Source: Tetrastigma voinierianum (taxonomy: Eukaryota; Streptophyta; Magnoliopsida; Vitales; Vitaceae). From it: DNA of 64,000 nt. Every line of letters starts with the position of its first letter. The stretch's first letter is position 1. Below, one piece after another: positions 25,370-37,600 of this stretch. A program made the translations under genes and the position numbers. The notes beneath the pieces are model-generated. The model was not told where the DNA came from and made no database searches. It saw only the letters and a list, made by a program, of their open reading frames with translations. The DNA lies in assembly GCA_016808115.1 (NCBI GenBank), contig JAEQBH010002870.1:124001-188000 (forward strand). The letters run 5' to 3'.

Positions 25370-26850
25370 CAAATCATTGCGTATACACCGGGTTAGGTGC
25401 ATGATTAGTGTCCTGCACGCGCTTACGCCCAGAGATAATCGTGACATTCAACTACCATTTGAAATGGCGATCGCTACGCAGAATAAGGTAGAACATAATA
25501 TGCATGGCGAATGCCAGACGGGTGCGCGAACGCTACAGTGATTACGACCTTAGTGGATTTTGCAATCGGAAACGAACAAGAAAGTTTAGAACCTATCAAG
25601 AATGAATCGAGTGGTTGGAAATTTAATACCACTTGTGAAAATGAACGGTCATCAAATGGCTAAGTATATTAGACCTAAGATCCAGACGCTGGGCTGGGGA
25701 CTCAACTAAATTATACGAATCGTGGTTGCCATTTGACCAACGTAGATGCACAGAGAGTAATGAGGACGTATAGAACGCCCACTGGCACCGGTCAGCACAA
25801 CCAAAGGTTTGATCAAATGGACTTTTGCCGAGGTCGTAGTATTACAAAGGAATGCTATACTGACGAGCTAAGATAAAGACGTAGACAGAAGATCCTAGTA
25901 ACCCCAGAGGCTTCAGACGACATCCCTCCGACATTCACAAAGTAGGGAAGAGATCCGACTACAGACTACGATTCCATGCAGACCCAGAAGTGTTGGGGAG
26001 GCTATAGAGATTACCTCCGACACGACAAAGGACAGACCAATGTCGAAGCTAGAGAACGAGGCCCAAATATGACGGAAACTCTGGCAGTGCGACCCTGGAG
26101 ACCTTGTATGAGCCAAGCAGACGTGAGTTCTCCTAGGGATTAGTGGCGAATAAGAACGATAAGGTCGGCGCCGCGAGCTGTGAGATCTCGATAATTTACC
26201 ACAGCCGACCCGGCGATTACTGACATGTCGAGCCTCGGCGTCATCCCGAGTGATGGATCGGGCCGATAGCCTACGTGGATCACATCGAACAGGAGCGCAG
26301 GAGGGCCACCGCCCATAATGCCAGGATCTGCACTGCATGGTAACTGCAGGGGGCAAGCACGATATTCCGCCCTGCATGCATATGAGTCCAAGTGCTGGGG
26401 ACCATGTCAAGCAGCTTAGCCCACTTAGAGGACGAGGTGAGACCGCACTTGCATCTACCTCGAAATGGCCATGAAGACGAATGCTTTTTTTTTTCGATTT
26501 AGCCACTCCGACTACCTCCACAGTGGATGTAGACTTCAGATCGAAGCTACACGTACTTTAACCATCTCTAAGGATTCCGCATAGGATGTCACCTGGGCCG
26601 AAGTTGTAGGAACCCGTACCCACTTCAAGGGTAGATTTATTTATTGCACATTAACTGAGCACTTCACCACGGGGCGCCCGCTCTGCTACAAGAAGACAAG
26701 ATCCTTCGATCATTAACACTGTGCAGCTGGAATGAAGACGATCAAGAATCTGCACTCATTAATGAGGATTGATGATTTAACGACCAATGGAGTGAGCGCA
26801 GTCTACTCCCATGATAGACCTTGCAACGCTACCACCGAATCATACAGGAG
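25370..26850 (+). pseudogene. Presumed gag/protease region of element B, not resolvable
   Basis: By position this should hold gag and the protease. No conserved zinc-knuckle or DTG motif could be read with certainty. A 202-residue open frame on the opposite strand (26521-25913) has no recognisable domain and runs against the direction of pol, so it is not called a gene. Confidence 0.45.
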
Positions 26851-26869
26851 ACAGACATCTTAAGACGAC

Positions 26870-27170
26870 GCTAGGACGCGCTGGCGCACTTTGAGTTTAC
26901 TTCGCGGATGCCCTTCGACGAATGCATGTCAACAAAGATTCATGATCTCATGCATGTGATATTCCAACCCCATTTAGATCACTTTGTCGTAGTCTCGCAT
27001 GACACCTCATCTACCTCCCGTTGGTGGCTACTGAGCATCACTCGAGACTCGCTTTACAAATTGTCGAGACCACCAAATACACACCAAGTTCAAGAAGTGC
27101 CAGCTTTAGCTTAACGAGGGAGATTTTTGGGACACGCAGTGTCAAAGGATCGCAGCGCCATTTAATTCGC
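26870..27170 (+). pseudogene. Reverse transcriptase remnant (element B)
   Basis: The frame near 26893 reads YEFTSRMPF, then HDLMHVIFQPHLDHFVVVSHD. This matches the gypsy RT stretch around MPFGLxNAP, FMDLMxRVFxPYLDxFVVVFIDDIL. One aspartate of the catalytic pair is lost: the expected FIDD reads SHDT. In the next frame come LALQIV and LTREIFG, like the following RT connection segment (HLxLxLQxL, xxEVxFLGH). At least two frameshifts. Confidence 0.8.
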
Positions 27171-28374
27171 ATATTTGAGGCAAAAGGACAAAATGGGGAG
27201 AGTAACGGTGTCAAACTTGTGATTACGTAGTTCTCGATCACTTCGCATTACTTGGCACACTAACGTACTGAAGCTGTCCATTCCGGGACAGATCGCACTT
27301 CACCCATTAGATATGACTCCATGGTTGAACACCTCGATCATGAGAGAGAAACGAGAAGGCTGTAACACTCTAATACGGTGTTGGTAGCAAGAGGGGAGGA
27401 TCACTTCCTCCCAGTCTGGGGAAGAGGTAAGACTTCGGCCACAGCTCGTGACCGGGGCCGGATTTGCATGAGGACTGGATTTCCCAGACAGATCCTGAAG
27501 ACTGGACAATGCATCTGGGCGAAATGGGAGGTAAAAAGAGAGGAGATGGGGCCATTCCTCCACACCCTGTAGTGGTCGGGACAAGAGAACCGCTGGGCCG
27601 AGGTGCTATACAAGCACTTCCAAATACCATGCAGCTAAAGGGGCTAGAGGTGGGTCATCAGTAGGGACAGTCAGATTTGCACGGCGGGTGGACCTTAGAG
27701 TGGCAGACCTATCGGTTGTGGATTTTCAAGCTCGACATTGGTGAACTGACAACCATCGGCTGTTAGTAATTGAGACCTTAGGCCGGTTGTCATACTCACA
27801 ATGCATCGATTCAGCTTCAGGTTAAGGCCTTAGAGGCTACATAGAAGGTTGGCCTCAGATGTAGGGGTGAGAGTTGACCGATAGTCAGATTATGAATGAG
27901 TGGAAAATCTCAGATTTCGCCATGGAACCGGATTGGTTGTCACGGTATGCGGCTACAATTGCGTTTCGTGCACGGTATGGCTGGGTCTACCACCTACGGT
28001 GAGTGCGGGCTGAGTTGTCTAGGACTCACGCCCACAGACTCCAGTTAAATCAAAAATGTAAGAGGCTCAAGGATAAAGCCGAGAAGTTATGTGGACCGAT
28101 GAAAACATTATACATGGTTATCACACGACTAGAGTTACGACAGTGAGCCTGGAGGACTCAAGATTCGATAACCCTTTGAAATCAGACGTGTCATTGAAAA
28201 TTCGACAAGGGCTCCTGTGAATGGAGGTCATGCCATGAAAATGACGAGCCACACCATCGGATTGAAAAACAAGGATTTGTGACTGAACACGCTTACACAC
28301 CAAGTAAAGGCAGGGGGTATATTCAGGCGATTACATACATGTGTTAGAGGACACCAGAGTATGTGTCCTGTGTC

Positions 28375-28480
28375 ATAAGGGGTAGAGGATTAATTGCTCT
28401 TAGCTGAATTCGCCTACAACAATAGTTATCAAAGGAGTATGCGAATGGTAACCGCATGAGGATTGGGGATGGTGCCAGCG
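28375..28480 (+). pseudogene. Integrase remnant (element B)
   Basis: Around 28395 the frame gives LAEFAYNNSYQRSMRM, a clear match to the gypsy integrase phrase LAEFAYNNSYHASIGM. The rest of the integrase between 27500 and 29130 is too decayed to delimit. Its position 1.4 kb downstream of RT fits the gypsy order. Confidence 0.8.
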
Positions 28481-29157
28481 ATGCATCATATGTCGACCAA
28501 GGTGGAAGAGGGCTCCATCACTGTCCCGATCCGATTAGAAGTGTGAGCTTCGATATGATGATCATTGCCTTACTACTGTGTTCCAAGCAGGTGAGCAAAG
28601 TGATGCGCGACGTCGACCCTTAGAGTTCTGAGGTCAGACACGCCCTTCTAAGGTGATACCTAAAGAGGGAGTGATCAAAAACCAAGTAGGTTGCTGGGAA
28701 GCATATCAGTTTATTAGACCTTCGAGACGCCGAGATACTCGGACACACAAATACATCAAGCCGACGCTTATCACCCAAGACGTCAAAGGTCCACTATAGA
28801 TTTCACGCTCCATGCTCTGATATATATACCCGTGATCCGGTACCATGGTGGATCAGACGCATCGGCGCCGACACTGACTTTAACTTATTTATGACCAAAC
28901 AGACATCATCGATAACCGCCGATCGTTCTTGCGACGCCAGACCGTGAGGCTAGTGAGAGTGCCATGGCGGCACCGGAGGCGGAGGAGTCAACGGGTTATG
29001 ATTACGCCACCCATCCCTTCCTGTTTGCACGGCCACGCTGGCTTGGGCCGTTGTCGGCATTTAACCCATTAGCCATACGACTTAGAGCCGCACGCGCATA
29101 CGCATGAGCGACAGGATTGTCCTGAATTCCCCTGGACGAAATCTCATGAGTAGAACA

Positions 29158-31072
29158 AGACCCAGAAATTCCAAATTTTGAAAAGACAAAATCGTAATTT
29201 ATTATAAAATTGTTATTTCAGCTAAAAACTTCGTAATTTATTCTAGATCTCGGATGACTAAACTGATCAGACGTTTAATCGCTCTAAAAATCTAAAGGCT
29301 AAGACGAAATTCCTCGTAATATTCGAGAGCCAATGAGTTTTACTTTTCTAGTGACGCGCTTTACTCAGAACATTTTCAACGCAACGAAAGTCAAGATATA
29401 ATGCGACTATACGCCATGCAAGAAGATGAGTTATAAAAACGACGCCGAAAATTGACGACCAGATAAATGTTTAACGTCAAACTGAGAAAGGTGAATTGAA
29501 TTAAACATTAATTGATTAAACATTAGACAAAGATGCTACAGTGGTTGTCTTCTCAAATTTAAAATGAGCCAAAACGTGAAGTGGAGACCAGTGAGCGGAG
29601 AAATGGAAAAATGGAGGTTTTTAGAGAGAGAGAGAGAACTTCTCTCTAAAAATACTACGAACCGACCGCCTGGCGCTCATGCTGGCGAGTAAACGCTCTA
29701 CGCGAAACAGCTACGCATGGATCGGACGAGTTCTTCAAACTCCTCGATGAGATTTTCTCCCTACTCGCTTTTATTCTATTTTTGTTGCTTTTAACGTTTG
29801 GAAATGATCGAGGCCAATAGGTCATTTGATCGGTCCCAAAACATGGGACCGAATTAATACAATTTGAACTAAACTGAGCAGCCTGCAGCTACTCCATGGC
29901 CGGTATGAAAATGGGTATATTTGAATCACGATATGGACGGAGGCCTAGAGTGGTCAGAAATGCGTTCAAAATATGAACCTAGGATTATTTGAGTGTCGGG
30001 AACAGTAAACCCTAGGGTTTTGATCGCTCCTGTGAATACGACTCAAAAACATTTTTAGAAAATACTGGCTGACAAGAATTTGACCGATCACATACAACAC
30101 AAATTTAAGAGAAATAATTTTTGGATGCAGAACATAATATCTTATAACACGTTTCTCATGCTGACACTTTACGCGAATATATTCACGTTTATATATCTGC
30201 ACGCGATTGGGGATCGACCGACCTAAGATACACGCATCCGATACGCACCCAACATCCTGCGAACATGTGAAAGAAGGCATTTAAACGAAAGATGGTAAAT
30301 GCGTCGAGTAGTAGTCTAAAAATGTAAATTATCTATAGGGCTCATAAATCAAATATATATCAACCGGGCCTGAGCTACTTCCAATGACATTTATTCATCT
30401 ATAAGAAATTCATTAAACAAATAATATATATCAATCATTGAGCTTCAATCATATATATTCATCGGAGTATTGCCCACTAATAATATAATAATTCCTTGTA
30501 CGAGGTTTAGGCGAGTGTGAGGAGAGTCATGATGACTGATTCGAATGCACACGTAGACATTCAACAAGATCGTGATTCGGTTGAATCTTAAGCATTTTAA
30601 CATCAGACTCATGACCAGGCCACGAAAAGAAATTTCCACTCTTGTGCATTCTCCATCAGCTTTAGCTCCATCCCACGACCCCCTTTATTTCCATACGCAT
30701 GTAAGTGAGCCAAGGAAAGTGGCGCCTGGCCCCAGACCGAGATTGTGTTAGTGCTCTGACAGTATCACTCGACCATATCCGCATCAGACAGAATTTTTCT
30801 AACTTTAATATACGCTGTTAAAGAAAGAAATTATTAACTCCTTTCTAAACCATTTATGTTTCTGTCGAGTATGATGAGTATCGCTTTACGCCCGGGCGGC
30901 CGCCTTTAATTGCTATCATGGAATATATCTGACCGTTTTACGCGATTCAGAGCTACGATTCTGGTAGGTTCCATGTGCCGAGACTCGCCCGAGATTTTCG
31001 AAACGCCGGCCACCCGACATTCACTTAAAGATTCCGCGGTCGACAGAATAACTGACCCCTGGCTGTGGGTCA
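29158..31072 (+). mobile_element. 3' LTR of element B
   Basis: It starts near GACCCAGAAATTCC, parallel to the 5' LTR start. It has the perfect stem CGGTCCC/GGGACCG at 29831-29851, GAGCAGCC..ACTCCATGG at 29875-29900 and the GAGAGAG leader block at 29620. It ends about 31072, where repeat S resumes. It differs from the 5' LTR by very many small indels and substitutions. Confidence 0.8.
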
Positions 31073-31910
31073 TACACTATTAAGATAATATCTTATTTTC
31101 AGATTCTAGTGCTATATTTGATTCTCTAGAAAATTTGCTGAATATAATAAATAAAATAAAGAAGAAAAGTAGTAAGGTTAAAAACGTATTTAAAAAATAA
31201 AAGTAGAGTTAAATTCAATATATAATTTTTATTTGTCGTTTCAAACTTATTTTATTTATTTTAATTCATCTATATAAAGATTAAGCAATTTTTAAATATA
31301 TAAGTTTTTAAATGATTTATTTATATATAATTCTTTCGTATTTTCATTAGACAACAAAATACTTAAAACAAATTCTTTTCTTAATATTTTCCTTTCCTAA
31401 TACATTTCATAAATCAACTAACTTAAATTCTTCCAAGACTTTACCTGAATCATGGTCGTTCTTTTGTCTTACACATCATCTACTTTATTTAGTTATTAAA
31501 CGCTAATACAACTAAATACATGACCCCTCTAAAAATAGTTTTAATACCATATCAAACTTAACAAAAATACATTAATTATACTGCTTAGAATAAATCAAAT
31601 CTAATATTTCACAGTTTGTATGCACTTAGTATGGAATTTAATTGTCAAGGTTCCAGTTTACATTAATGTAATTGATAGCTAATCATTATCTTTTTAGCTA
31701 ACAAATATAATCTTTATGTTTCAATTTATAATTATTTAAAAGACTAGATAATTCTGAGGATGATTTATGACTTTTTTTTTTTATTATAAATGTTTTAGAA
31801 GGAAAACATTTTTGAATGACTCACAAACTCGTAGAATAGTCATATTGATAAGTATTATCATTTTCTTACACTCATAGCTGAAGTCTTCCAGACATGTCCC
31901 ATCAAGTTAT
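31073..31910 (+). repeat. Local repeat S, copy 3, right part
   Basis: It continues copy 3 after element B and then runs into a further S unit: 31620-31790 matches 11785-11985. Noncoding. The segment 31430-31610 forms the left arm of an inverted repeat with 32040-32390. Confidence 0.75.
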
Positions 31911-32390
31911 AAATGTTCACGATGTTATCTTCTTTGGTTACCTAAAAGATATGGATCAACTATCAATTACATTAATAATAAACTTAGAACTTTAGACAAT
32001 TAAATTGCATACTAAGGAGAGACATACAAATTATAAAATAATAGATTAAACATTTTATTTATTCTAAAATATCCTAATTAATGTATTTTGTTAAGTTTAA
32101 TATGATATTAAAACTATTTTTAGATGGAGGTCATGTATTTAGTTATGTTAGTATTGATATGTGCTTAATTAAACTAGATGAAATATAAAACCTTGCCAAT
32201 ATTAGGTAGAAGTGGAATCCATCATTAAGGCTCCATCCTGAGGGAACATTTATGTGGAAAAAGAGAGGTGATGATTGAATAAGACAAAGCCGACTTGTAT
32301 AACTTAATAAAGTCATGGAAGAATCTTATAAGTTAAGGATTTCCACCATTGAAAAATTGAGACATTAAAGTCAAGGTTTTAAATTTCGTT
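31430..32390. repeat. Large inverted repeat of repeat S pieces
   Basis: The left arm is 31430-31610 and the right arm 32040-32390 in reverse complement, sharing words such as AACTAAATACATGACC and AACAAAAATACATTAATTA. About 430 bp lie between. The right arm is closer to 16460-16690 than to the left arm, so the structure probably arose by an inversion or inverted insertion of another S copy. Confidence 0.75.
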
Positions 32391-32471
32391 TTTATGAAAC
32401 TATTTCGAATTTGACATCGAAACGTGAATATTTCTCGTTTCTATCGCTTTTACAGATTATTTCAGCTAAGA

Positions 32472-32558
<87 letters not shown>

Positions 32559-33000
32559 TTAATATAGAGTATTATATAATATAATTTGACAAGTAAAATT
32601 ATTTGCACATATTAATTAAAATTAAATTATCAAATAAACATAAATATTTTTTAATACCTTAACCAATTTTAAATCAACAAATTAATATAATGTTTTAAGC
32701 ATGTTAAATTACATTAATCCCAGATAAACTCAACAAACAAGTATAAAATATTTAATACAAGAAAATACAAAATTTCAAACAAATAAATTTTTAAAATGTA
32801 AAAATTTATTCTTTATTCCGCCATTCCGGCCATTCCGGCAATTCGTTTGATTCTCGCTCATATCCTGGCCATTCCTACGACAAAACCCGAACATGTGCAT
32901 TTAAATTTTTATTGCCATATTCGTCTGCTTTTGGAACTAGACCGAATATTCGCCGTCTTAATGGAATTTTAATCTGAATTTAAACTTCGATTAAAGTTGC
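32380..33000. mobile_element. MITE-like noncoding repeat
   Basis: The left part carries AAATTTCG, TTTCGAATTT and GAAACGTGAA words; the right part has CCATTCCGGCCATTCCGGC (32821-32839). In between is AT-rich sequence with an (AT)n array. No reading frame. The motif style resembles short nonautonomous DNA elements of plants, but terminal repeats and a target duplication could not be fixed, so the class is tentative. Confidence 0.35.
32475..32556. repeat. (AT)n microsatellite
   Basis: Two AT runs split by a single AGAATA interruption (about 32517-32521). Confidence 0.95.
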
Positions 33001-33430
33001 TTTATGATTTTTTGAAAAGATAAGAATAAAATATTAAAAAATGATGTATCACGTTTGTTGTCTTCTATGAAAATCCGAATTAAAGCAAGACTTTCTTGTC
33101 ACTAATTTCCAACACACATTCTATAAAAGGAAATGGGACTTCCACCTATCACTGCTCAAATTTCAGCATTAGAAAATTTCTATTTGTTCTCATTACGAAA
33201 ATTTCAATATTCTCAAATGTGACTTTTTTCTTTTCTTTTCTTTAACCAAGCTTTGATTTATTTTCAAATATATATTTAAAAAAGTAACTTATTAAATTTT
33301 GTACCTACTATGCTTTGAATTTGGATTGCAAATGTTACTTTATGACATTTAGCAAAATATATTTGAAATATAAAAAATAAGTTTAGGGTAATAATTTTGA
33401 AAAACTATTCAATCTTAATTACATTCATAT
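33001..33430 (+). promoter_or_regulatory. Promoter-like stretch without a gene
   Basis: CTATAAAAGG at 33121-33130 is a good plant TATA box, followed by a C/A-rich leader-like stretch (CACCTATCACTGCTC) and no coding sequence. Weak evidence: the TATA word alone also occurs by chance in AT-rich DNA. Confidence 0.25.
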
Positions 33431-34655
33431 TAATCTCTTAACGATTTAATTGAGGAATTCAAGATGTAGATTTTGATGCCCATATTGGCTATAGCTCATA
33501 TTTCTAATCTTAGATTAAGTTCAAGTTGGTGGGTTTAGATTTGAGTTCATTGTTATATGAATCAAAATCTATCAATAGTATTTTTTAAAGAAAAAATTTC
33601 TATGTATTTGTACCAAAATTTAGATAGTAAATAAGATATAAGTCACATTAATTGAGGATGTTGAATTTTTTTTATACTTGCAAAAGCTTAATTTTCTTTT
33701 TAATCTTTCAAAAAAAATGAAAATTTGAAAATACATGAATCTTTATATAATTTAAATCTATATTTCTTGGAGCTTAGATCTCTTTATGATTATTATTTCA
33801 AAAATACTTACATTGGTATGAAGTAAGATTGTCTTAATAAATATTACTATTTCACTAAGATATTTTTATTATTTTGTTGGAGATAACACATGTTTTATTG
33901 ATTTGAGGGATTTTGCTTCTACTTTTTATTCTTTCTGGTGCTTCATAGCACCTTAACATAATTCTCTTTTTACAAGTATATCAATATAAACTTACAATAT
34001 ATTTTAGGATATTTTGCAATAATTAAACTTATTACTTTAAAAAAAAATTGAAAATATATAAATATGAATAATATTTTATTGGAAAATTAAACAAACGTAA
34101 TTGATACCTAAACTTATTTTATTTCATTTTTTAATATTTTATTTGTTTCCAAAATAAGAAATTATATAAAAGGTTTTATTAGGGTGCATAAGTAATATTA
34201 ATAGGTAATAATAAACAAACGAGACAGCAATTATAAAGTATAAGCCGTTATTTTACTAAAGCATTAAGAAATAAAATTAAAACTATTTTGATAGAATTTA
34301 AATTGAAGATAATATAAAATGAGTTTTAAATGAATTAGGTTCTCATATTGTTTTGATCACGGTTGATGCCTAAGTCAATAAAATAAATTCATGATTGATG
34401 AGTTTGTTGACTTATTTTTTTAATTTTAATTTTCTTAAAATTTGAAAATATATGACCTTTAAATAATTTGAGCTTATATTATTTTTATTTTCTAGTTTTA
34501 AAGTTACTAAAAAATTTTATGTTTATTTTGTTTTTATTTTATTTTTAATCATTTTCATATGTTTTTTTTTATCCAAAGGGGGGAAGATTTTTTTATCTAA
34601 TTTTAATTTTGAAATTTCAAACAAGTTCTCTGTGAGAGAATCATTTGCCCATAAA
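33431..34655 (+). promoter_or_regulatory. RLP1 upstream region, duplicated
   Basis: Noncoding and AT-rich. From 33640 to about 34510 it matches 43676-44573 upstream of the second RLP copy, and 33430-33650 matches 13590-13850. It holds AGTCAA (34373-34378) and TTGACT (34407-34412); in copy 2 these are AGTCAA (44444-44449) and TTGACC (44478-44483), so both stay W-box-like. The transcription start was not located. Confidence 0.65.
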
Positions 34656-34660
34656 TTGGA

Positions 34661-37600
34661 GTGTTCCTACCACTGCTCTCCTACCTCAAATCAATTGCTT
34701 TGAAAGAAAGATGTCTGGAACACCACCTCCTGCTTTGTTTTCTATTCTTCCTCTCATTCTCTCAGATTCTTCTTTCTTCCTGTTTCTCTTTCTCTAATTC
34801 CACCAAAATCTGCCCTCATGGCCAGGCCCTTGCTCTTCTCCAGCTCAAGAATTCATTTTCTGTTATGCACGATTCCGGGTTTCAGAAGTGCGATGGGTAT
34901 GGTGGTACCTCTTCTTATCCGAAAACAGAGTCTTGGAAGGAGGGTAGTGATTGCTGCTCATGGGATGGGGTCAGTTGTGATTTGGTGATCACAAGTGGAT
35001 TGGAGTCGGACCTTAGTTGCAGTTGCCTTCTCTGGAACCATCCATTCCAACTCTACCCTCTTCCGCTTTTCTCTCATCTCCAGTTATTTAATCCTTGCTT
35101 TCAACGACTTCCGTGGGTCCTCTGTTTGTGCTTGGGTTTGGTCGGTTCTCCAGCTTGACGCATCTCAACCTCTCCGACTCAGGATTTTCAGGCCTAATTT
35201 CACCAGAAATCTCTCACCTCTCCAACTTGGTTTCACTTGATCTCTCTTGGAATTGGGAAGCAGAATTTTCCCTGCTCGGCTTTGATTCTCTGGTTCAAAA
35301 TTTAACCAAGTTGCAAAAGCTTCACCTCCGAGGTATATCCATCTCTTCAGTTTTTCCTAATTCCTTGCTAAATCGGTCTTTGATATTATCCCTAGATTCT
35401 TCTGAATGTGGATTGATGAGATTCCCTGACAAAGATATCTTCATCTTACAAACTGAGCTTCCTAGGATTTAGTGTGAAATTATAAACTTCAGTGGTAACT
35501 TCCCACGATTCAGTGAGAACAATTCCCTTATAGACTTGGATTTATCATTAACAAATTTCAGAGGAGAGCTTCCAACTTCAATTGGCAATCTAAAGTCTTT
35601 ACAGACTTTGCATCTCGTCGGTTGCCAATTCTCAGGATCCATCCCTAGTTCAATCAACAATATGAAGTCTTTACAGATTTTGGATCTCTACGGTTGCAAA
35701 TTCTCAGGGTCAATCCCCAGTTCAATTTGCAATCTGAAGTCTTTACAGATTTTGGATCTCTCCGGTTGGGGATTGACCAGCAGTCTGAAATCTTTTCAGA
35801 TTTCGGAACCCTCCAATTGCCAATTCTCAGGGTCGATCCCCAGTTCAACTGAAAACTGTAAAAGTCTCTTACAGATTTCCGGATCTCTCCACCGCAATTC
35901 TCAGGGTCCATCCCCACTTCTCTAGAGAACCCCACAAATCACTTTGAGTCTCCACAATCATTTTAGTGGTAAATTCCAAATGTTTTTTATGATCTTAGAA
36001 ATTTGATTTTACGGACTCTTCCGGAACAATTTCAGTGGTCAGATTCCACTCATCAATTGGAAATCTAACAAACCTTTATGAGTTAGACTCTCTAATAATC
36101 AGCTAGAAGGAGTATTCCTTTTCTATATATGGGTTTTTCAAGTCTATCCCTTGTGCTTACAGTATAATTTGTTCAATGACAATACTATCTTGGTTGTATA
36201 CTTGCCATCATTGTAGAGTTAGATCTCAGTCATAATAAATTCACTGGTCATATTGTGAATTCCAATTTGATTCATTGGAGAAGATTGATTTGAGTATGAA
36301 TGAGTTACACGGGTCAATTCCCAACTTCAATATTTGAACTCAAAGGAATCCTACTTTATCTTTTTCAAATATAACTGAGTGGTGTTCTGAAACAAGCAAG
36401 TTTGAAAACTTATAAATCTTTTTTGACCTTTGATCTTTCAAACAACATGCCTCGCGACCATGCGTCCGTTCATTCCAACCCATGTTACCCAACATCTGTA
36501 CTCAGACCTTTCACACAATAACATTAGTGGAATGTTTTCATGGAACGTGGGAAAGGATACATTGAGACACTTGAATCTCTCTTATAACTTCATAAGTGGG
36601 TTTGAGATGCTTCCATGGTCAAGTATGAGAATTCTCGATCTTCATTTCAACTTGTTGCAAGGGAAACTTCCAACTCCCACAATTCCCATATATTTCTTTC
36701 AGCCTCTTCTATAATAAATTTGAGTGGAGAAATCTCACCTGATTTGCAAAGCTAGTCACGTGGTTGTTCTTGACTGGTCTCCATAACAACCTTTGGTGGC
36801 ATGTTTCATTGTTTGGGAAATTTAGCAAAGATATTCTGCTTTGAATTCTATTAAGAATCAATTTCATAACATTCTCAAACTTTTGAAGGGAAATTCTATC
36901 AGGACTCGACTTTAATGGTAATCAATCGAGGCCTAGTACTGATTCTTGATCATTTGTAAAGAATCTTGAAGTTCTAGACCTTGGAAATAATAAGATAAAT
37001 GGTAATGTGCTTCCCATTGGCTGGGAGCTCTTCCAAAGTCGCAAGTTCTTGTTTTTGCGCTCCAACTGCTTTCCATGGTCATAGGGTTTTCCAAAATCAT
37101 ATCCCCATTCATGAGCCTAAGAATCATTGATCTTTTGCTCAATGGATTTTGATGCAGTGACTTGTCTCAAATGGGCTTCAAAAGTTCAAAGCAAATAATG
37201 AATATAGATGAAGGCAACATAACAATAGAGAAATATATCAGAATATTATTACTGGTGACCTATGATGGTGATGATAAAAGTATGAGATTGAATTTGTGAA
37301 AATCTTAAATACTTTACAACAATTGATTTTCAGTACAAATTCCCAAGGAGTGGGATCTGCAGTGCAATGTGGACCTTAATTCACTCGAGGGCTCAACTTG
37401 TCTCATAACTACTCTACAGATACATCCCATTATCTTTCAAAAATTCAAGCATGCCAATCCGGACCTTCTTCAAATGTGTTCGATGAGAATTCCCCAAGAA
37501 TCAACAAGTTTCGACGTTTTCAAGTTCCGAATCTTCTCAAAATCATCTTATTGGTTTTATACCGCAAGTGTACCAATTTCAAACATTTGGAAATGATTCA

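Larger units (their letters stand above)
22627..31072 (+). mobile_element. Ty3/gypsy element B, both LTRs present
   Basis: About 8.4 kb, inserted in repeat S. Order: 5' LTR (22627-24623), primer site, AT-rich palindromic array, decayed gag-pol with readable RT and integrase motifs on the + strand, a GGACGAAAT polyprotein-end phrase near 29132, then 3' LTR (about 29158-31072). The interior is more GC-rich than the flanks. Motifs survive but frames do not, so it is not autonomous. A target duplication is not clean: the left flank ends AAAGAG and the right flank begins ACTATTAAG. Confidence 0.85.

Noticed and set aside
25913..26521. 202-residue open frame on the minus strand, the longest in the window
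   Set aside because: It lies inside the gag-pol region of element B, against the direction of the readable RT and integrase motifs, and shows no domain. It is longer only because this part is GC-rich.
33121..33130. TATA box as proof of an undetected gene
   Set aside because: No coding sequence follows before the RLP1 upstream duplicate; kept as a low-confidence promoter-like stretch.
34711..34713. ATG as the start of RLP1
   Set aside because: It is out of frame with the signal peptide and LRR cap; the true start is lost or hidden by an indel.
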